A stretch of DNA of 64,000 bases from Novosphingobium resinovorum (GTDB lineage: Bacteria; Pseudomonadota; Alphaproteobacteria; Sphingomonadales; Sphingomonadaceae), in NCBI RefSeq assembly GCF_027922145.1, contig NZ_BSFC01000030.1, positions 1 to 64,000 on the forward strand, given 5' to 3'. This document shows positions 53,174 to 62,348 of this stretch, in pieces (positions within the stretch are counted from its first letter, which is position 1; each line of letters begins with the position of its first letter). The notes beneath the pieces are model-generated. The model was not told the origin of the DNA and did not search any database. It saw only the letters and a program-made list of their open reading frames with translations. The translations under genes and the position numbers were made by a program.

Positions 53174-54826
53174 ATGGCTGAAGAGTTCTCGTGGGATCGG
53201 GAGGTTGACGTAGTCATCCTCGGGTCTGGCGGCGCGGCGATGACGGCGGCGATAACGGCGCACGATTTCGGCGCCAAGGACGTGGTCATCCTCGAAAAAA
53301 CCGGCATGGTCGGCGGAACCACCGCAATGTCCGGCGGGATGCTGTGGGTGCCGGGTAACCACTACCAGACCGAGGCCGGTATCGAGGATTCCGACGAGGA
53401 CGTGGTGACATACCTCGACACCCTGTGCCCTGACGCGCTCGATCCTGATACGCTGATGGCCTTCATGGAACAGGGGCCGGAGATGATCCGCTACTTTGCG
53501 GATAAGACCCCGGTACGTTTCCACGTCTTCGCGGACTTTCCGGATTACCAGTCTTACGTGCCGGGCGCCAAAGCGGACGGCGGCCGCTCGCTCGACAACG
53601 AGGCGTTCTCCTTCGATCGCCTCGGCAAATGGGCCGGGCGCGTAAATCCGAGCAAGATGGCCTATCCGCTGCGTGGCAGTCTGATGGAAGCGATCACCGG
53701 CAGCCTCGACGAGGCCGCACTGGCCGAGCGCGAGGCGCAGGACTATCGCGGCCTCGGACAAGCCCTGGCCGGATCGCTGTTCCTTGCCGTGCTGGAGCGC
53801 GATATTCCGGTCGAGTTCGAAAAGCGCGCCCGCAAGCTGATCAAGGACGGCGACCGGGTCGTGGGCGTCATTGCCGAGGACGCTGATGGCCGGGACTATC
53901 GCGTGCGCGCGCGTCGCGGCGTCGTCATCGCGACCGGGGGTTTCGAGTGGAACGAGACGCTGGTAAAGACCTTCCTGCGCGGGCCGCTGACCGGCCCCGT
54001 CAGCGTGCCTGAGAATGAGGGCGACGGCCTGCTCATGGCAATGGAAGCAGGCGCGCAACTGGGCAACATGCAGCATGCCTACTGGATGCAGAGCGCGCTC
54101 GAATTCAAGCCCCAGCATCGCGAGGCCAAGCCCAACTACATGCTGGGCTCAGACGAGCGTGCCCGGCCGGGTGCGATCCTCGTCAACCGCGCGGGCAAGC
54201 GCTTCGTGAACGAGGCGGCCAATTACAACGCCGTTGGCAAGACCCTCCACGCCTTCGACGCGGGCACCCACAGTTATGCCAACCTGCCGTACTGGCTCAT
54301 CATCGACCAGCGCTACCGCAGCAAGTATCACACCTTCAACACACCGGCAGGCGGGCCGGTGCCGTCCTACATGATGCAGGCCGATACGCTGGAAGAACTG
54401 GCGGAAATAGCCGGGATTGATCCTGTCGGCCTTGCCGCCACGGTGGCGCGCTTCAACGATATGGTCCGCAAGGGCCACGATGATGACTTCAACCGCGGCG
54501 ATGCCACGTACGACAACTTTTACATGTGGGGCGATACCGATTTCGAAGCGCCCTACCGCACGCTTGGCGTGATCGACCAGGGGCCATACTTCGCCGTTAA
54601 GATGGAAGCGGGGGCTTTGGGCACTGCGGGCGGGCCAAAGACCAATGCCGATGCGCAAGTCGTCGACTGGAGCGGCGCTCCCATCCCGGGGCTCTACGCT
54701 GCCGGCAATGCGATGGCTGCCGTTCTTGGCGAGGCCTATGGCGGCGCAGGCGGTACGCTGGGCCCCGGCATGACCTTCGGGTATATCGCGGGCAAGCATC
54801 TGGGCACGTACATTCCCAATCACTGA
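53174..54826 (+). CDS. FAD-dependent dehydrogenase, 3-ketosteroid-delta1-dehydrogenase-like
   Basis: A 550-residue flavoprotein of the fumarate reductase/KstD superfamily. The FAD-binding motif VVILGSGGAAMTAA is at residues ~12-25, then EKTGMVGGTTAMSGGMLWVPGN. The C-terminal GALGTAGGPKTNADAQV and GLYAAGNAMAAVLGEAYGGAGGTLGPGMTFG are the KstD-type substrate/FAD-closing motifs. It is expected to desaturate a cyclic ketone or similar ring. The ATG at 53174 follows GAGAGGAG; an ATG at 53117 lies on the palindrome and is less likely. Steroid specificity is not proven; many such proteins act on other cyclic ketones. Confidence 0.88.
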   Translation: MAEEFSWDREVDVVILGSGGAAMTAAITAHDFGAKDVVILEKTGMVGGTTAMSGGMLWVPGNHYQTEAGIEDSDEDVVTYLDTLCPDALDPDTLMAFMEQGPEMIRYFADKTPVRFHVFADFPDYQSYVPGAKADGGRSLDNEAFSFDRLGKWAGRVNPSKMAYPLRGSLMEAITGSLDEAALAEREAQDYRGLGQALAGSLFLAVLERDIPVEFEKRARKLIKDGDRVVGVIAEDADGRDYRVRARRGVVIATGGFEWNETLVKTFLRGPLTGPVSVPENEGDGLLMAMEAGAQLGNMQHAYWMQSALEFKPQHREAKPNYMLGSDERARPGAILVNRAGKRFVNEAANYNAVGKTLHAFDAGTHSYANLPYWLIIDQRYRSKYHTFNTPAGGPVPSYMMQADTLEELAEIAGIDPVGLAATVARFNDMVRKGHDDDFNRGDATYDNFYMWGDTDFEAPYRTLGVIDQGPYFAVKMEAGALGTAGGPKTNADAQVVDWSGAPIPGLYAAGNAMAAVLGEAYGGAGGTLGPGMTFGYIAGKHLGTYIPNH

Positions 54827-54893
54827 GACGCTGCGGGTCGGCGCCGTTCCTGCGCGCGCCGACCCGCAATGCGCAGGTGGGAGCCACGCGTAC

Positions 54894-55496
54894 TCAGACC
54901 TTTTGCGACTTGGGGCGATATCCCAGGCGGACGAGTTGTCTGCGCAGCATTTCGCGCTGGCGGCTGGCTGGCCAGTCCGGACGCTGGATGGCCGCCAGCG
55001 TGGCTATGCCATTTATCGCGGCCTGAACCTCGGTCGCCACTTCTTTCGGGTCTTCGGCGGGATCGAATTCGCCCCGGCCCTGGGCCGCCGCGATCAGGTC
55101 GATGAAAAGGTCATAGCTGGTGGTGCTGCTCTCGCGCCATTCTGTCTCGATGCCCTTGATGTCGGGCGTCTGCCCCCAGAAGGCAAACAGGCAATGCCAG
55201 TCCTGCCAGCGTTGGCTGGTGGTCGGCAGGGCAAAGTCCAGGCACGTCAGCAAGTCCTTTCCCTCGTGGCTCGCCTTCCTGATCCGCGAGAGCCCCCGCT
55301 GCCATGCCATCCGCTGCGTGTAGGCCAGCATCTCGTGCTTGCTGCGGAAATAGTGGCACACGATGGCCGTGCTGTAGCCGCACTCCTCTGCCACGGCGCG
55401 GATAGTTACCGCTTCGGCGCCGCCTTTCAGAACCAAACCGGACACGACTTTCGCTATGCCCCGGCGGCGCTGTTCGTGATCGACTATGCGCGGCAT
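54894..55496 (-). CDS. TetR-family transcriptional regulator (paralogue A)
   Basis: A 200-residue repressor-type protein. The helix-turn-helix region is TIRAVAEECGYSTAIVCHYFRSKHEMLAYT, and the C-terminal ligand domain has CLFAFWGQTPD, GRGEFDPAEDPKEVA and NGIATLAAIQRPDWPASRQREMLRRQLVRLGYR. It is a clear paralogue of the TetR protein at 59972-60559. It is convergent with the flavoprotein gene (67 bp) and divergent from the LuxR-type gene. BetI-like repressors of this size bind short palindromes such as the one at 53099. Confidence 0.9.
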   Translation of the reverse strand: MPRIVDHEQRRRGIAKVVSGLVLKGGAEAVTIRAVAEECGYSTAIVCHYFRSKHEMLAYTQRMAWQRGLSRIRKASHEGKDLLTCLDFALPTTSQRWQDWHCLFAFWGQTPDIKGIETEWRESSTTSYDLFIDLIAAAQGRGEFDPAEDPKEVATEVQAAINGIATLAAIQRPDWPASRQREMLRRQLVRLGYRPKSQKV

Positions 55497-55605
55497 GGGG
55501 GAAGTACCTCGATCTCTGGTCGTTGTTTCTGACAGCTACGCTACTGCTGCATATCGGGGAATCCAAGACCTGCCATTATGGACAGATGCTAGCAATCTAT
55601 TTGGT

Positions 55606-55616
55606 ACATAGTTATA
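55606..55616 (-). promoter_or_regulatory. Half-site matching the 53099 palindrome
   Basis: On the minus strand this reads TATAACTATGT, identical to 53100-53110. It lies in the gap between the divergent TetR and LuxR-type genes, 24 bp upstream of the proposed LuxR-type start. Confidence 0.45.
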
Positions 55617-55639
55617 TAATGATGCGGGGAAGCGGGATC

Positions 55640-56386
55640 ATGCCTGATAGTTCCAAAGGATGGCCAGGGGGCGGCGCTCCGCCCGGCGACGACGCGCCAG
55701 AGATCACCGGTTCGGCCTTCTTGCGGCTTTCCGACTTCCTTTCGCAGCAGGGCGCCTTCGACCTTTCCGTCATGGATAACCGCCCCGGTCGATGCCGACG
55801 CACGGGCATTCCCGGCCCTAGGAGGCTGCCTTGGGAGACCCGCAAGGCCGGCGAACTGTCGCTTGTCGCCCAGGCGCTGATCGTCGAGGACGATGTGTTC
55901 TGGGCGAACCGTTCCCGGATCGTGACCGTGCGCGAGAACCCCATTCTGACCCGGCTGTGGGCGCATACGCCTCTGGAACTGGGAGTTCCTGCGCTCATGG
56001 CTATCGCGGTGCGAACCGCGTTCGGCCGGATCGGCGGCGTGATCCTGACGCCGAAATCAGCCCGGCACACTGATCTTTCAGCACAATACGCCGCATTCGG
56101 GCCGCAGTTCGCATCGCTCGCCCGCGAATTCATGCTGGAAGACTTCGATCGGGACCGGCACGCATCGACCGCCAGCCTGCAAGGTGTGCTCAGCCCGCGC
56201 GAGGTCCAGTGCATCAGGCTGATCGCAATGGGGCAGACCGACGAGGAAATCGCCGACACTATGACCATCGCCCGCACGACCGTGCGCTATCACTTCTCGA
56301 ACTTGTGCGAGAAACTGGGCGCCAGCAGCCGCGCCAATGCGGTCTACCGTGCGGCCACGCTGGGGTTGCTCCCCAGCGCGGCGTAA
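55640..56386 (+). CDS. LuxR-type (GerE HTH) transcriptional regulator
   Basis: A 248-residue regulator. The C-terminal 60 residues form the LuxR/GerE helix-turn-helix: LSPREVQCIRLIAMGQTDEEIADTMTIARTTVRYHFSNLCEKLGA. The N-terminal 170 residues show no motif I can name; the position is that of an autoinducer or ligand domain, but the acyl-homoserine-lactone residues are not evident. I prefer ATG 55640 (GGGGAAGCGGGA upstream); ATGs at 55619 and a frame to 55523 are alternatives. It lies between TetR-A and the SnoaL/VOC genes and may activate this block. Confidence 0.8.
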   Translation: MPDSSKGWPGGGAPPGDDAPEITGSAFLRLSDFLSQQGAFDLSVMDNRPGRCRRTGIPGPRRLPWETRKAGELSLVAQALIVEDDVFWANRSRIVTVRENPILTRLWAHTPLELGVPALMAIAVRTAFGRIGGVILTPKSARHTDLSAQYAAFGPQFASLAREFMLEDFDRDRHASTASLQGVLSPREVQCIRLIAMGQTDEEIADTMTIARTTVRYHFSNLCEKLGASSRANAVYRAATLGLLPSAA

Positions 56387-56421
56387 GGGGCCAACGTCGG
56401 ACTATTGTACTGGACGGTCCG

Positions 56422-56928
56422 TCAGAGGCTGATGTCCATCGTCGCTGTCATGCGCGACGGGTCCGGATCATGCGGCGGCACGCCATAGTCCATGACCGGG
56501 AAGAACTTGCCGTCGAGCGCGGGCGATCCGTAATAGACCTGATCGTAGCGGTGGACCTTGATGAGCCATTCGCTCTCGTATTTCTGGAAGGTGCTGTGAT
56601 AGATGCCCATCACAACCTGATACGAGCCATCGGGCATGCGCAGCACTTCATCCACGTGCCCGCGTGAGGCAGCGGTATCGCCTTCCACCTCGATGACGAG
56701 CGAGGAGATCGTCTGCCGCACGAAGGGAAAGCCCTGCATGACGTTCCACCAGTGCTCGACCACGGCTTCGCGGCCGCGCGTGATGGTCCCGAAGGCGTGC
56801 CACTCCCCGTCTTCGGCATAGCACTGGCCATGGGCCGCAGGATCGCGGCGGAAGATGGAATCGCCGAGGCGCGCAAGGGTGCGCCGCACGCCAGCATCGC
56901 CGTCCAGGCGGTTAAGAAGATCGCTCAT
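56422..56928 (-). CDS. SnoaL-like (NTF2-fold) protein
   Basis: A 168-residue NTF2-fold protein (LARLGDSIFRRDPAAHGQCYAEDGEWHAFGTITRGREAVVEHWWNVMQGFP). This fold includes ketosteroid isomerase, polyketide cyclases and scytalone dehydratase-like enzymes, so an isomerase, cyclase or dehydratase role is possible. It is the last gene of the TBDT-VOC-SnoaL run, 63 bp after the VOC gene. The active-site residues cannot be assigned with confidence. Confidence 0.8.
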   Translation of the reverse strand: MSDLLNRLDGDAGVRRTLARLGDSIFRRDPAAHGQCYAEDGEWHAFGTITRGREAVVEHWWNVMQGFPFVRQTISSLVIEVEGDTAASRGHVDEVLRMPDGSYQVVMGIYHSTFQKYESEWLIKVHRYDQVYYGSPALDGKFFPVMDYGVPPHDPDPSRMTATMDISL

Positions 56929-56991
56929 GCTTGTCCTCGCTCATTGCGTGTATCGGGGAAAAGGAGGCCTGCCGGCTTCAGTCCTCAAAAA

Positions 56992-57480
56992 TCAGCCAAG
57001 GGTCAGCGCGCCGCCCTGCCACCAGCGCTCGAATGCCTGGCGCAGCGCCGATGAGGCCAGTTCGACGACCATGCCCCCGGCAGCCGGCATCACATAGGCG
57101 AACGGCCCCCAGCGATCTTCGGGACCAGCTCCCGCGGCAACCACGCTCCATCCTTGCGCAATCAGTTCGTCCACCGTTCCTGCCACATCGTCCACCCAGA
57201 GGCCGACATGATCGCCGCGCGACAGAGCAGCATCGAAGAAGCTGCCCGCCTCGCCCTGCTGGAGTTCGAGCCGGACCGGCCCGTCGCACGAAATCGTGAA
57301 ACGGTTGGTGATCGTCTTCAGGCCCTGCTCAGGCGTCCAGACCGGGAAACCTTCCAGCGTGAACGGCTCGGCAAACCGCAGTCCCAGCGTGCGGGAGTAG
57401 AACTCGATCGCCGCGTCGAGGTCCGGCACCAGCACACCGGTATGAAATACCTTGCTGTAATCGATCACTGCACTCTCCAT
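56992..57480 (-). CDS. VOC-family (glyoxalase/dioxygenase-fold) protein
   Basis: A 162-residue two-module vicinal-oxygen-chelate protein: HTGVLVPDLDAAIEFYSRTLGLRF opens the first beta-alpha-beta-beta-beta unit and DHVGLWVDDVAGTVDELIAQGW the second. His15-type, His94-type and a late Glu (MVVELASSAL) are the candidate metal ligands. It may be a dioxygenase, isomerase or glyoxalase-type enzyme. An in-frame GTG five codons in (VIDYSKVF, GGAGAG upstream) could be the true start. It follows the TBDT, separated by a GC-rich stem-loop. Confidence 0.82.
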   Translation of the reverse strand: MESAVIDYSKVFHTGVLVPDLDAAIEFYSRTLGLRFAEPFTLEGFPVWTPEQGLKTITNRFTISCDGPVRLELQQGEAGSFFDAALSRGDHVGLWVDDVAGTVDELIAQGWSVVAAGAGPEDRWGPFAYVMPAAGGMVVELASSALRQAFERWWQGGALTLG

Positions 57481-57492
57481 TGAGCCGGGAAT

Positions 57493-57540
57493 GGCCGCCC
57501 CGGGGCGGAAGATTTGGGAGGTGTCCTCCCCGGGGCGGCC
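57493..57540. terminator. GC-rich stem-loop between TBDT and VOC genes
   Basis: GGCCGCCCCGGGG (57493-57505) pairs perfectly with CCCCGGGGCGGCC (57528-57540) across 22 nt, in the gap between the TBDT stop and the VOC start. No T-run follows in the direction of transcription, so partial termination or mRNA 3'-end stabilisation is as likely as full termination. Confidence 0.55.
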
Positions 57541-57581
57541 TGTCGGTCGTCAGCGGGCCGGCAGCCAGCGACCGTAACGGG

Positions 57582-59837
57582 TCAGAACTCGTACCCGAGG
57601 ATCACACCGTAGGTCCGCGGCTCGCGGGCGCTGGAGAACGACCAGAGACCAGCAACCGTGAAGGCGGCGTTGGGTCCGCGATCGTCCAGCAGGTTACGCC
57701 CGAACACCGTAACGCGCGCGGTATGCCCGGCCAGATCGAACCGCGTCGTCAGGCTGGCATCAACCAGATCCTGCGTATCCGAGCGCAGGCGCGGATCGTT
57801 GCGGGGCACCACCACCGTTCCGGTCGCGGGATAGGTCGCGGTCGCGTCCAGCCCGATCTGCTGGTCGTAGGGGCTGATATGACGATAACCCAGGTTCGCC
57901 ACGACTTCGCCGAAACCGGTCGGCACCTTGTAGTTGGCGTTAAGCGACAGGGTCGTCTTGGGCGCGTAGATCATCGAGACGTTCGAATAGTCGATGGTAC
58001 GGGTGCCAGGCACCGTCGCGCTGATCGCGCCCTGCGAAATGAAGTCCTTCAGGTTGTTGTCGAGCAGGCCCAGCGAGCCGGAAAGGGTCAGTCCCTGCGC
58101 CGGATGCGCGGTAAATTCCACCTCGACGCCCTTCAGCTTCGCCGAGCCGACATTGGTGACGATCGTTTCGCTGCCGACACCGCTCTGCGTGGGGATTGTC
58201 GTGTTCTGCTGCAGGTCCTTGTAGTCCGCCAGGAACGCGGCGACGTTGAGTTCGAGCAGTCCGTTGAACAGCGAGCCCTTGAAGCCGCCCTCGAAGGAGT
58301 CCACGGTTTCCGGACCATATGCGGTCGTCGCGGAGAAGAGCGTGGTGCCTCGACCCGAGAAGCCGCCGGACCGATAGCCGCGCGACCATGAAGCATAGAG
58401 CATCATGTTGGGATTGGGGTGGAAATCGATGCCGATCTTGGGCGTGAACTTGCTGTTGGTGACGCTGGCGTTGGGGAACTGGTCGGCGTCGACGCGCGCC
58501 ATGTTCTGCTTGCGGTCCTGCGTCCAGCGGCCGCCGAACGAGAGGCGCCACCTGTCAGCGAAGGCCCAGTTGAAATCGCCGAAGAAGGCCAGCGAGCGGG
58601 CATGGCCGATATTGGCCTGCTCCGTGACCGCCGGAGGCGCGCCAAGTGTGATGCGCGTGCGCTGCAGGAGCGAATAGCGCGACTTGAAGAAGTACCCGCC
58701 AACGACGTAGTCGAGGCTGTCGCTCAGCTTGCCCGAAGCGCGCAGTTCCTGGCTGAACTGGCGATAGGTCTGCGAGCGGGCGGAGAAGTAGATGTCTGCG
58801 GAAGATCCGTCGAAGTCCTGCGTCTGCGCTTCGTCCGACTTGCGATAGCCGGTGACGGAGGTCAGCTTCACCGGACCTGCATCGAGGTTCATTTCCAGCG
58901 TCACGGCCGGAGATTCGTAATGCGAAGTGCCCGGCGTGCCAAACACGGTGTAGAGGTCAGTCGTGGTGTTGCGGTTGCACTCGTTGGCAGGTTCGAACGC
59001 GCAGAAGACCTCGCCGGTCTTGGTGATGTTCGAGTTGACCGGCACGAAGTCCTGCACCTGCTTTTCCAGCGTCAGCAGCGCGTCGAAGTTCGACGAGGGC
59101 TGCAGCAGCGCAGCAACGCCGAAGTTTTCGGAGTTCGAGCCGCCTGTACGGTCTCCGGTGATGCCATGGCGGTAATAGCCATCGCTCTGGTTGTGGAAGT
59201 AGAAGGGCTTGATGGCCAGGACATCGTCGATGACAGGGATGTTGACCACCGCGCGCGTAGCCCAGGTATCGTAATTTCCGTAAGACGCCTCGACCTTGCC
59301 GGAGAATTCGAACTTGGGGCGGGTGCGCCGGATGTTGATGACCCCGCCGATGGTGTTGCGACCGAACAGAGTACCCTGCGGCCCGCGCAGAACCTCGATC
59401 TGGCTGATGTCGAAGAAGTCGAAGAACTGGCCGGTGCTGCTGCCGATGAACACGCCGTCGACCACGACGGCGACAGTGGGATCGAAGGACTTGTCGACGT
59501 CCGCAAACGACAGGCCGCGGATCGCGACGTTGGCGGCGGCTGCGCCTGAGTTCTGCTGGGTGATCATGACGCTGGGTGCAGCGCCCATGATGTCGCCGAT
59601 GTTGACCGAGGCCTTCGCTTCAAGGGCGGCTGCATTGACGGCCGTGATGGCGACAGGCGTGTCGCGCAGCGCTTCCTCGCGGCGGCGGGCAGAGACGATG
59701 ATCTCGCCGGTGGAAGCGCTATCGACTTCCGCAGGCGAATTCTGCGCCAATGCCGGCGTGGCGGCAATCCCGGCAGCCAGGCCCAGCGCGCCAACTCCGA
59801 CGTGCAAGATCGACTTGAAAATTTCGATGCGCGGCAT
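57582..59837 (-). CDS. TonB-dependent receptor
   Basis: A 751-residue outer-membrane receptor with a signal peptide (LGLAAGIAATPALAQN), TonB-box-like GEIIVSARRREEALRDTPVAITAV, plug motif IEVLRGPQGTLFGRNTIGG, and C-terminal Phe (ILGYEF). This plug subtype is frequent in sphingomonad catabolic clusters. It probably imports the substrate of the flavoprotein/SnoaL/VOC enzymes. Its upstream region has GTTATAA and GCTATGTCATAGC elements reminiscent of the palindrome at 53099, and paralogous TetR-B lies upstream on the same strand. Confidence 0.92.
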   Translation of the reverse strand: MPRIEIFKSILHVGVGALGLAAGIAATPALAQNSPAEVDSASTGEIIVSARRREEALRDTPVAITAVNAAALEAKASVNIGDIMGAAPSVMITQQNSGAAAANVAIRGLSFADVDKSFDPTVAVVVDGVFIGSSTGQFFDFFDISQIEVLRGPQGTLFGRNTIGGVINIRRTRPKFEFSGKVEASYGNYDTWATRAVVNIPVIDDVLAIKPFYFHNQSDGYYRHGITGDRTGGSNSENFGVAALLQPSSNFDALLTLEKQVQDFVPVNSNITKTGEVFCAFEPANECNRNTTTDLYTVFGTPGTSHYESPAVTLEMNLDAGPVKLTSVTGYRKSDEAQTQDFDGSSADIYFSARSQTYRQFSQELRASGKLSDSLDYVVGGYFFKSRYSLLQRTRITLGAPPAVTEQANIGHARSLAFFGDFNWAFADRWRLSFGGRWTQDRKQNMARVDADQFPNASVTNSKFTPKIGIDFHPNPNMMLYASWSRGYRSGGFSGRGTTLFSATTAYGPETVDSFEGGFKGSLFNGLLELNVAAFLADYKDLQQNTTIPTQSGVGSETIVTNVGSAKLKGVEVEFTAHPAQGLTLSGSLGLLDNNLKDFISQGAISATVPGTRTIDYSNVSMIYAPKTTLSLNANYKVPTGFGEVVANLGYRHISPYDQQIGLDATATYPATGTVVVPRNDPRLRSDTQDLVDASLTTRFDLAGHTARVTVFGRNLLDDRGPNAAFTVAGLWSFSSAREPRTYGVILGYEF

Positions 59838-59917
59838 CTCTCAGACTCTCCCCTATCTCTCGCAAACGGGCTCTTAGCGGTCCGCCTGTCGGGGAATGCT
59901 TATTATGATACCGCTGT

Positions 59918-59943
59918 GTTATAAACCTGTGCTATGTCATAGC
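59918..59943. promoter_or_regulatory. Operator-like elements upstream of the TBDT gene
   Basis: GTTATAA (59918-59924) is followed by the near-perfect palindrome GCTATG-T-CATAGC (59931-59943). Core CTATGT is shared with 53099-53115 and 55606-55616. The site lies about 80-105 bp before the TBDT start and just after the stop of TetR-B. Confidence 0.45.
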
Positions 59944-59971
59944 TGCCGCGAATGGCCGAGGTCATAGGCCG

Positions 59972-60559
59972 TCAAAGTCGGTAACCGAGACGCCGAAGTT
60001 CCTCTCTCAGGAACGCCCTCTGTCGTTCCGGCGGCCACAGTTCATCATTCTGCATCGCTAGTGAGGCAATTCCATTCGCCGCGATCTGTATATTCACGGC
60101 GATCAGATCGGGATCGGCATCCGGATCAAATTCCCCCCGTGACTGGGCTGACCTGATGATTTCGATGAATATATCCTTGGCATCCGAGGTCGCATGAAGC
60201 CGCTCGTCGGCCAACTCGGGATCGTACATTGCGAGCCCCCAGAAGGCGAAGAACAGGTGCCACACAGACTTCATTTCATCGGATATCGGAAGAAGCACGG
60301 CGATGCATTCTTCCAAGCTCGCACCATCATTCCATGCTGCGATAACCGCTCTTTCTCCCTGCTTGCGCGATTCACGCTGAGAAAAATTGAGCATCTCGCG
60401 CTTATTTTCAAAGTAATGCACAACGACGCTCGGGCCATATCCGACTTTATCTGCGACATTACGGATTTTAAGGCCTTCCACGCCTTCATTCCAAGTGATC
60501 TCTCTGATAACACGGGCAATTTCCACCCGCCTCTGGTCATGATCTACTTTCTTCGGCAA
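59972..60559 (-). CDS. TetR-family transcriptional regulator (paralogue B)
   Basis: A 195-residue regulator paralogous to that at 54894-55496: KKVDHDQRRVEIARV, IRNVADKVGYGPSVVVHYFENKREML as the HTH, LFFAFWGLAMYDPE, RGEFDPDADPDLIAVNIQIAANGIASLA and a C-terminal RQRAFLREELRRLGYRL. The aligned start is a TTG at 60559 preceded by GAGAACGG; the longer frame to 60691 is not supported. GC is lower than in the neighbours. Likely controls the TBDT downstream and/or the flavoprotein unit. Confidence 0.85.
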   Translation of the reverse strand: MPKKVDHDQRRVEIARVIREITWNEGVEGLKIRNVADKVGYGPSVVVHYFENKREMLNFSQRESRKQGERAVIAAWNDGASLEECIAVLLPISDEMKSVWHLFFAFWGLAMYDPELADERLHATSDAKDIFIEIIRSAQSRGEFDPDADPDLIAVNIQIAANGIASLAMQNDELWPPERQRAFLREELRRLGYRL

Positions 60560-60850
60560 TTCCGTTCTCTTTTCAAAAAGTGGGATCGTACTAAGGTCAA
60601 GCCGGCATGATTGTGTGCTGCCTATGGCCGGGGGGCAAGCAGGGGCGCTCGATTTCCGGTACGAAGTGTTGACCGTATAACCGGTCGGCACACGCGGGCA
60701 CCCGGCGACAGGCTCGCGGCCGTCTTAGCTCCTATATTCATGGCGCAGCCTCGCCATGTTGATCCCGGAAATATCGCAAGACTTGGGACAGCAGGAGAAA
60801 ATGTCGCGGACCAGCCGCCTGTGCCAACTCGGTCGGGTCAGCTTTGACCG

Positions 60851-61180
60851 TCATAGCGTCACCTCCAGAGCCTTTACAGCATCGCCTTCGAGCGTGAATC
60901 TATAGGTGAAACGGATGGGACTGCCGGGGAAATCGCCATGAGCCGGCCCTTCGACGACGACCTGATCGTCCTCACGACGGATTGCATCCGGCGTGAAGAT
61001 AGCTTTCGCGGCGATGATCTCCTCTTCGAACAGGCCCCGAAGCTGGTCGTGGCCTTCAAAGAGCTTCCCATTGTCCAGAAAAACCGCGTCGGCAGTGAAC
61101 GGTTCGAGCATTGCGTCGACATCGAGGCGCGCGTTGGCCGCGACATAATCTGCGATGGGCTTGGGTAGTTCGACGGGCAT
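60851..61180 (-). CDS. SnoaL-like nuclear-transport-factor-2 family protein
   Basis: 109 residues: PIADYVAANARLDVDAMLEPFTADAVFLDNGKLFEGHDQLRGLFEEE is the usual opening of SnoaL_2 proteins, with VEGPAHGDFPGSPIRFTYRFTLEGD as the beta-sheet end. This family holds small isomerase-like or binding proteins. It is divergent from the frameshifted LysR gene (96-bp gap), the normal arrangement for a LysR target. Reaction unknown. The 290 bp before it (to 60560) hold nothing I can identify. Confidence 0.8.
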   Translation of the reverse strand: MPVELPKPIADYVAANARLDVDAMLEPFTADAVFLDNGKLFEGHDQLRGLFEEEIIAAKAIFTPDAIRREDDQVVVEGPAHGDFPGSPIRFTYRFTLEGDAVKALEVTL

Positions 61181-61276
61181 TGCTGAGCTCCTTGAGATGA
61201 CAAGGGGAATTTAGCGCTGAGCGATGGTTGTGATAATCGGGCCAAATCTGAATGTAACGTCGCGAAAGGCGGGACA

Positions 61277-62171
61277 ATGTCGAAGCACGGATTGATCGAA
61301 TTTGATGCTGTTCTCGCGATAGCTCGACGGGGATCGTTTCGCGCCGCGGCGCTGGAGCTGGGTATTTCGACAACAGCGCTGAGCAATGCCATCGCAAAGC
61401 TGGAGCGGCAGCTTGGGGTCCGATTGTTCAATCGCACAACCCGCAGTGTGTCGCATCACCGATGCCGGACGAAATTTCGTCGAACAGGTTAGGCCCGCCA
61501 TTAGCTCCCTTCACGAAGCAATGGGCGCCGCCCGGTCACAGCAGGAAACGCCGTCCGGAACTTTGCGGATCAATGCTTTCGCCACGGGAGCACGGGAGAT
61601 CCTCGGTCCACTTCTGTTGGATTTCCTGCGACGCTATCCCAAAGTTCACATCGACTTGGTCACCGAAGGTCGGATTGTGGACATTGTCGCCGAGGGGTTC
61701 GATCTTGGCTTGCGGACCGCGAATATCGTACCAGCGGACATGATCGCCGTTCCCGTCGGAACTCCTCGCAGCTTTGCTGTCGTCGCATCATCTTCGTATT
61801 TCGAGGCCAACGGCAAGCCCCGCACCCCTCCGGACCTGCTTTGCCACTCCTGCGTTCGCATTCGGCTGCCGAATGGAGCGTTGCATCGCTGGCATTTCGA
61901 GAAAGACGGGGCGCCCGTTCAGATCGAAGTCTCCGGTCCGATCACGCTGGACGAAGCGAGCTTGTCGCGCATCGCCGTCCTCGATCATGTCGGCATCGGC
62001 TACTTCATGGAAGCCGATGTGCGCGACGACATTCAAGCGGGCCGCCTGGTCCGGGTGTTAGAAGACTGGACGCCGCCACAGCCGCCGTTGTGCCTATACT
62101 ACCCTACCAGGCGAAATCCTTCAGCCGCTTTCAAGGCTTTGATCGACATGGCGCGGCAATCCGCCGGATGA
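61277..62171 (+). pseudogene. LysR-family regulator disrupted by a frameshift
   Basis: The first frame encodes the HTH domain (LAIARRGSFRAAALELGISTTALSNAIAKLERQLGVRLFNRTTRSVS) and stops at 61492. The second frame picks up at ITDAGRNFVEQVRPAI and continues with the full effector domain to 62171. The two overlap at about 61447-61460, where a +1 or -2 shift would restore LFNRTTRSVS-TDAGRNF. This could be a real inactivating mutation or a sequencing error. It is divergent from the SnoaL-like gene. Confidence 0.85.
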
Positions 62172-62348
62172 CCATTTGGCGGCGACTGCCTTTGCTAGGA
62201 GCGGCAATTGACTGTTCCACGTCTTTTAATGAAATCTGCCGTCATCTGCGGCACCAACAAGCTTCTGGCGCCCGTTCCTGACTCCGTTCTGACCCGTAGG
62301 CCCGCTCCCGAAGTAAAGCACCGAGTGAGCCCAATACTAAGGGACAGA

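Noticed and set aside
60560..60850. Plus-strand frame at 60611-60847
   Set aside because: No family features and no ribosome site; the stretch appears non-coding.
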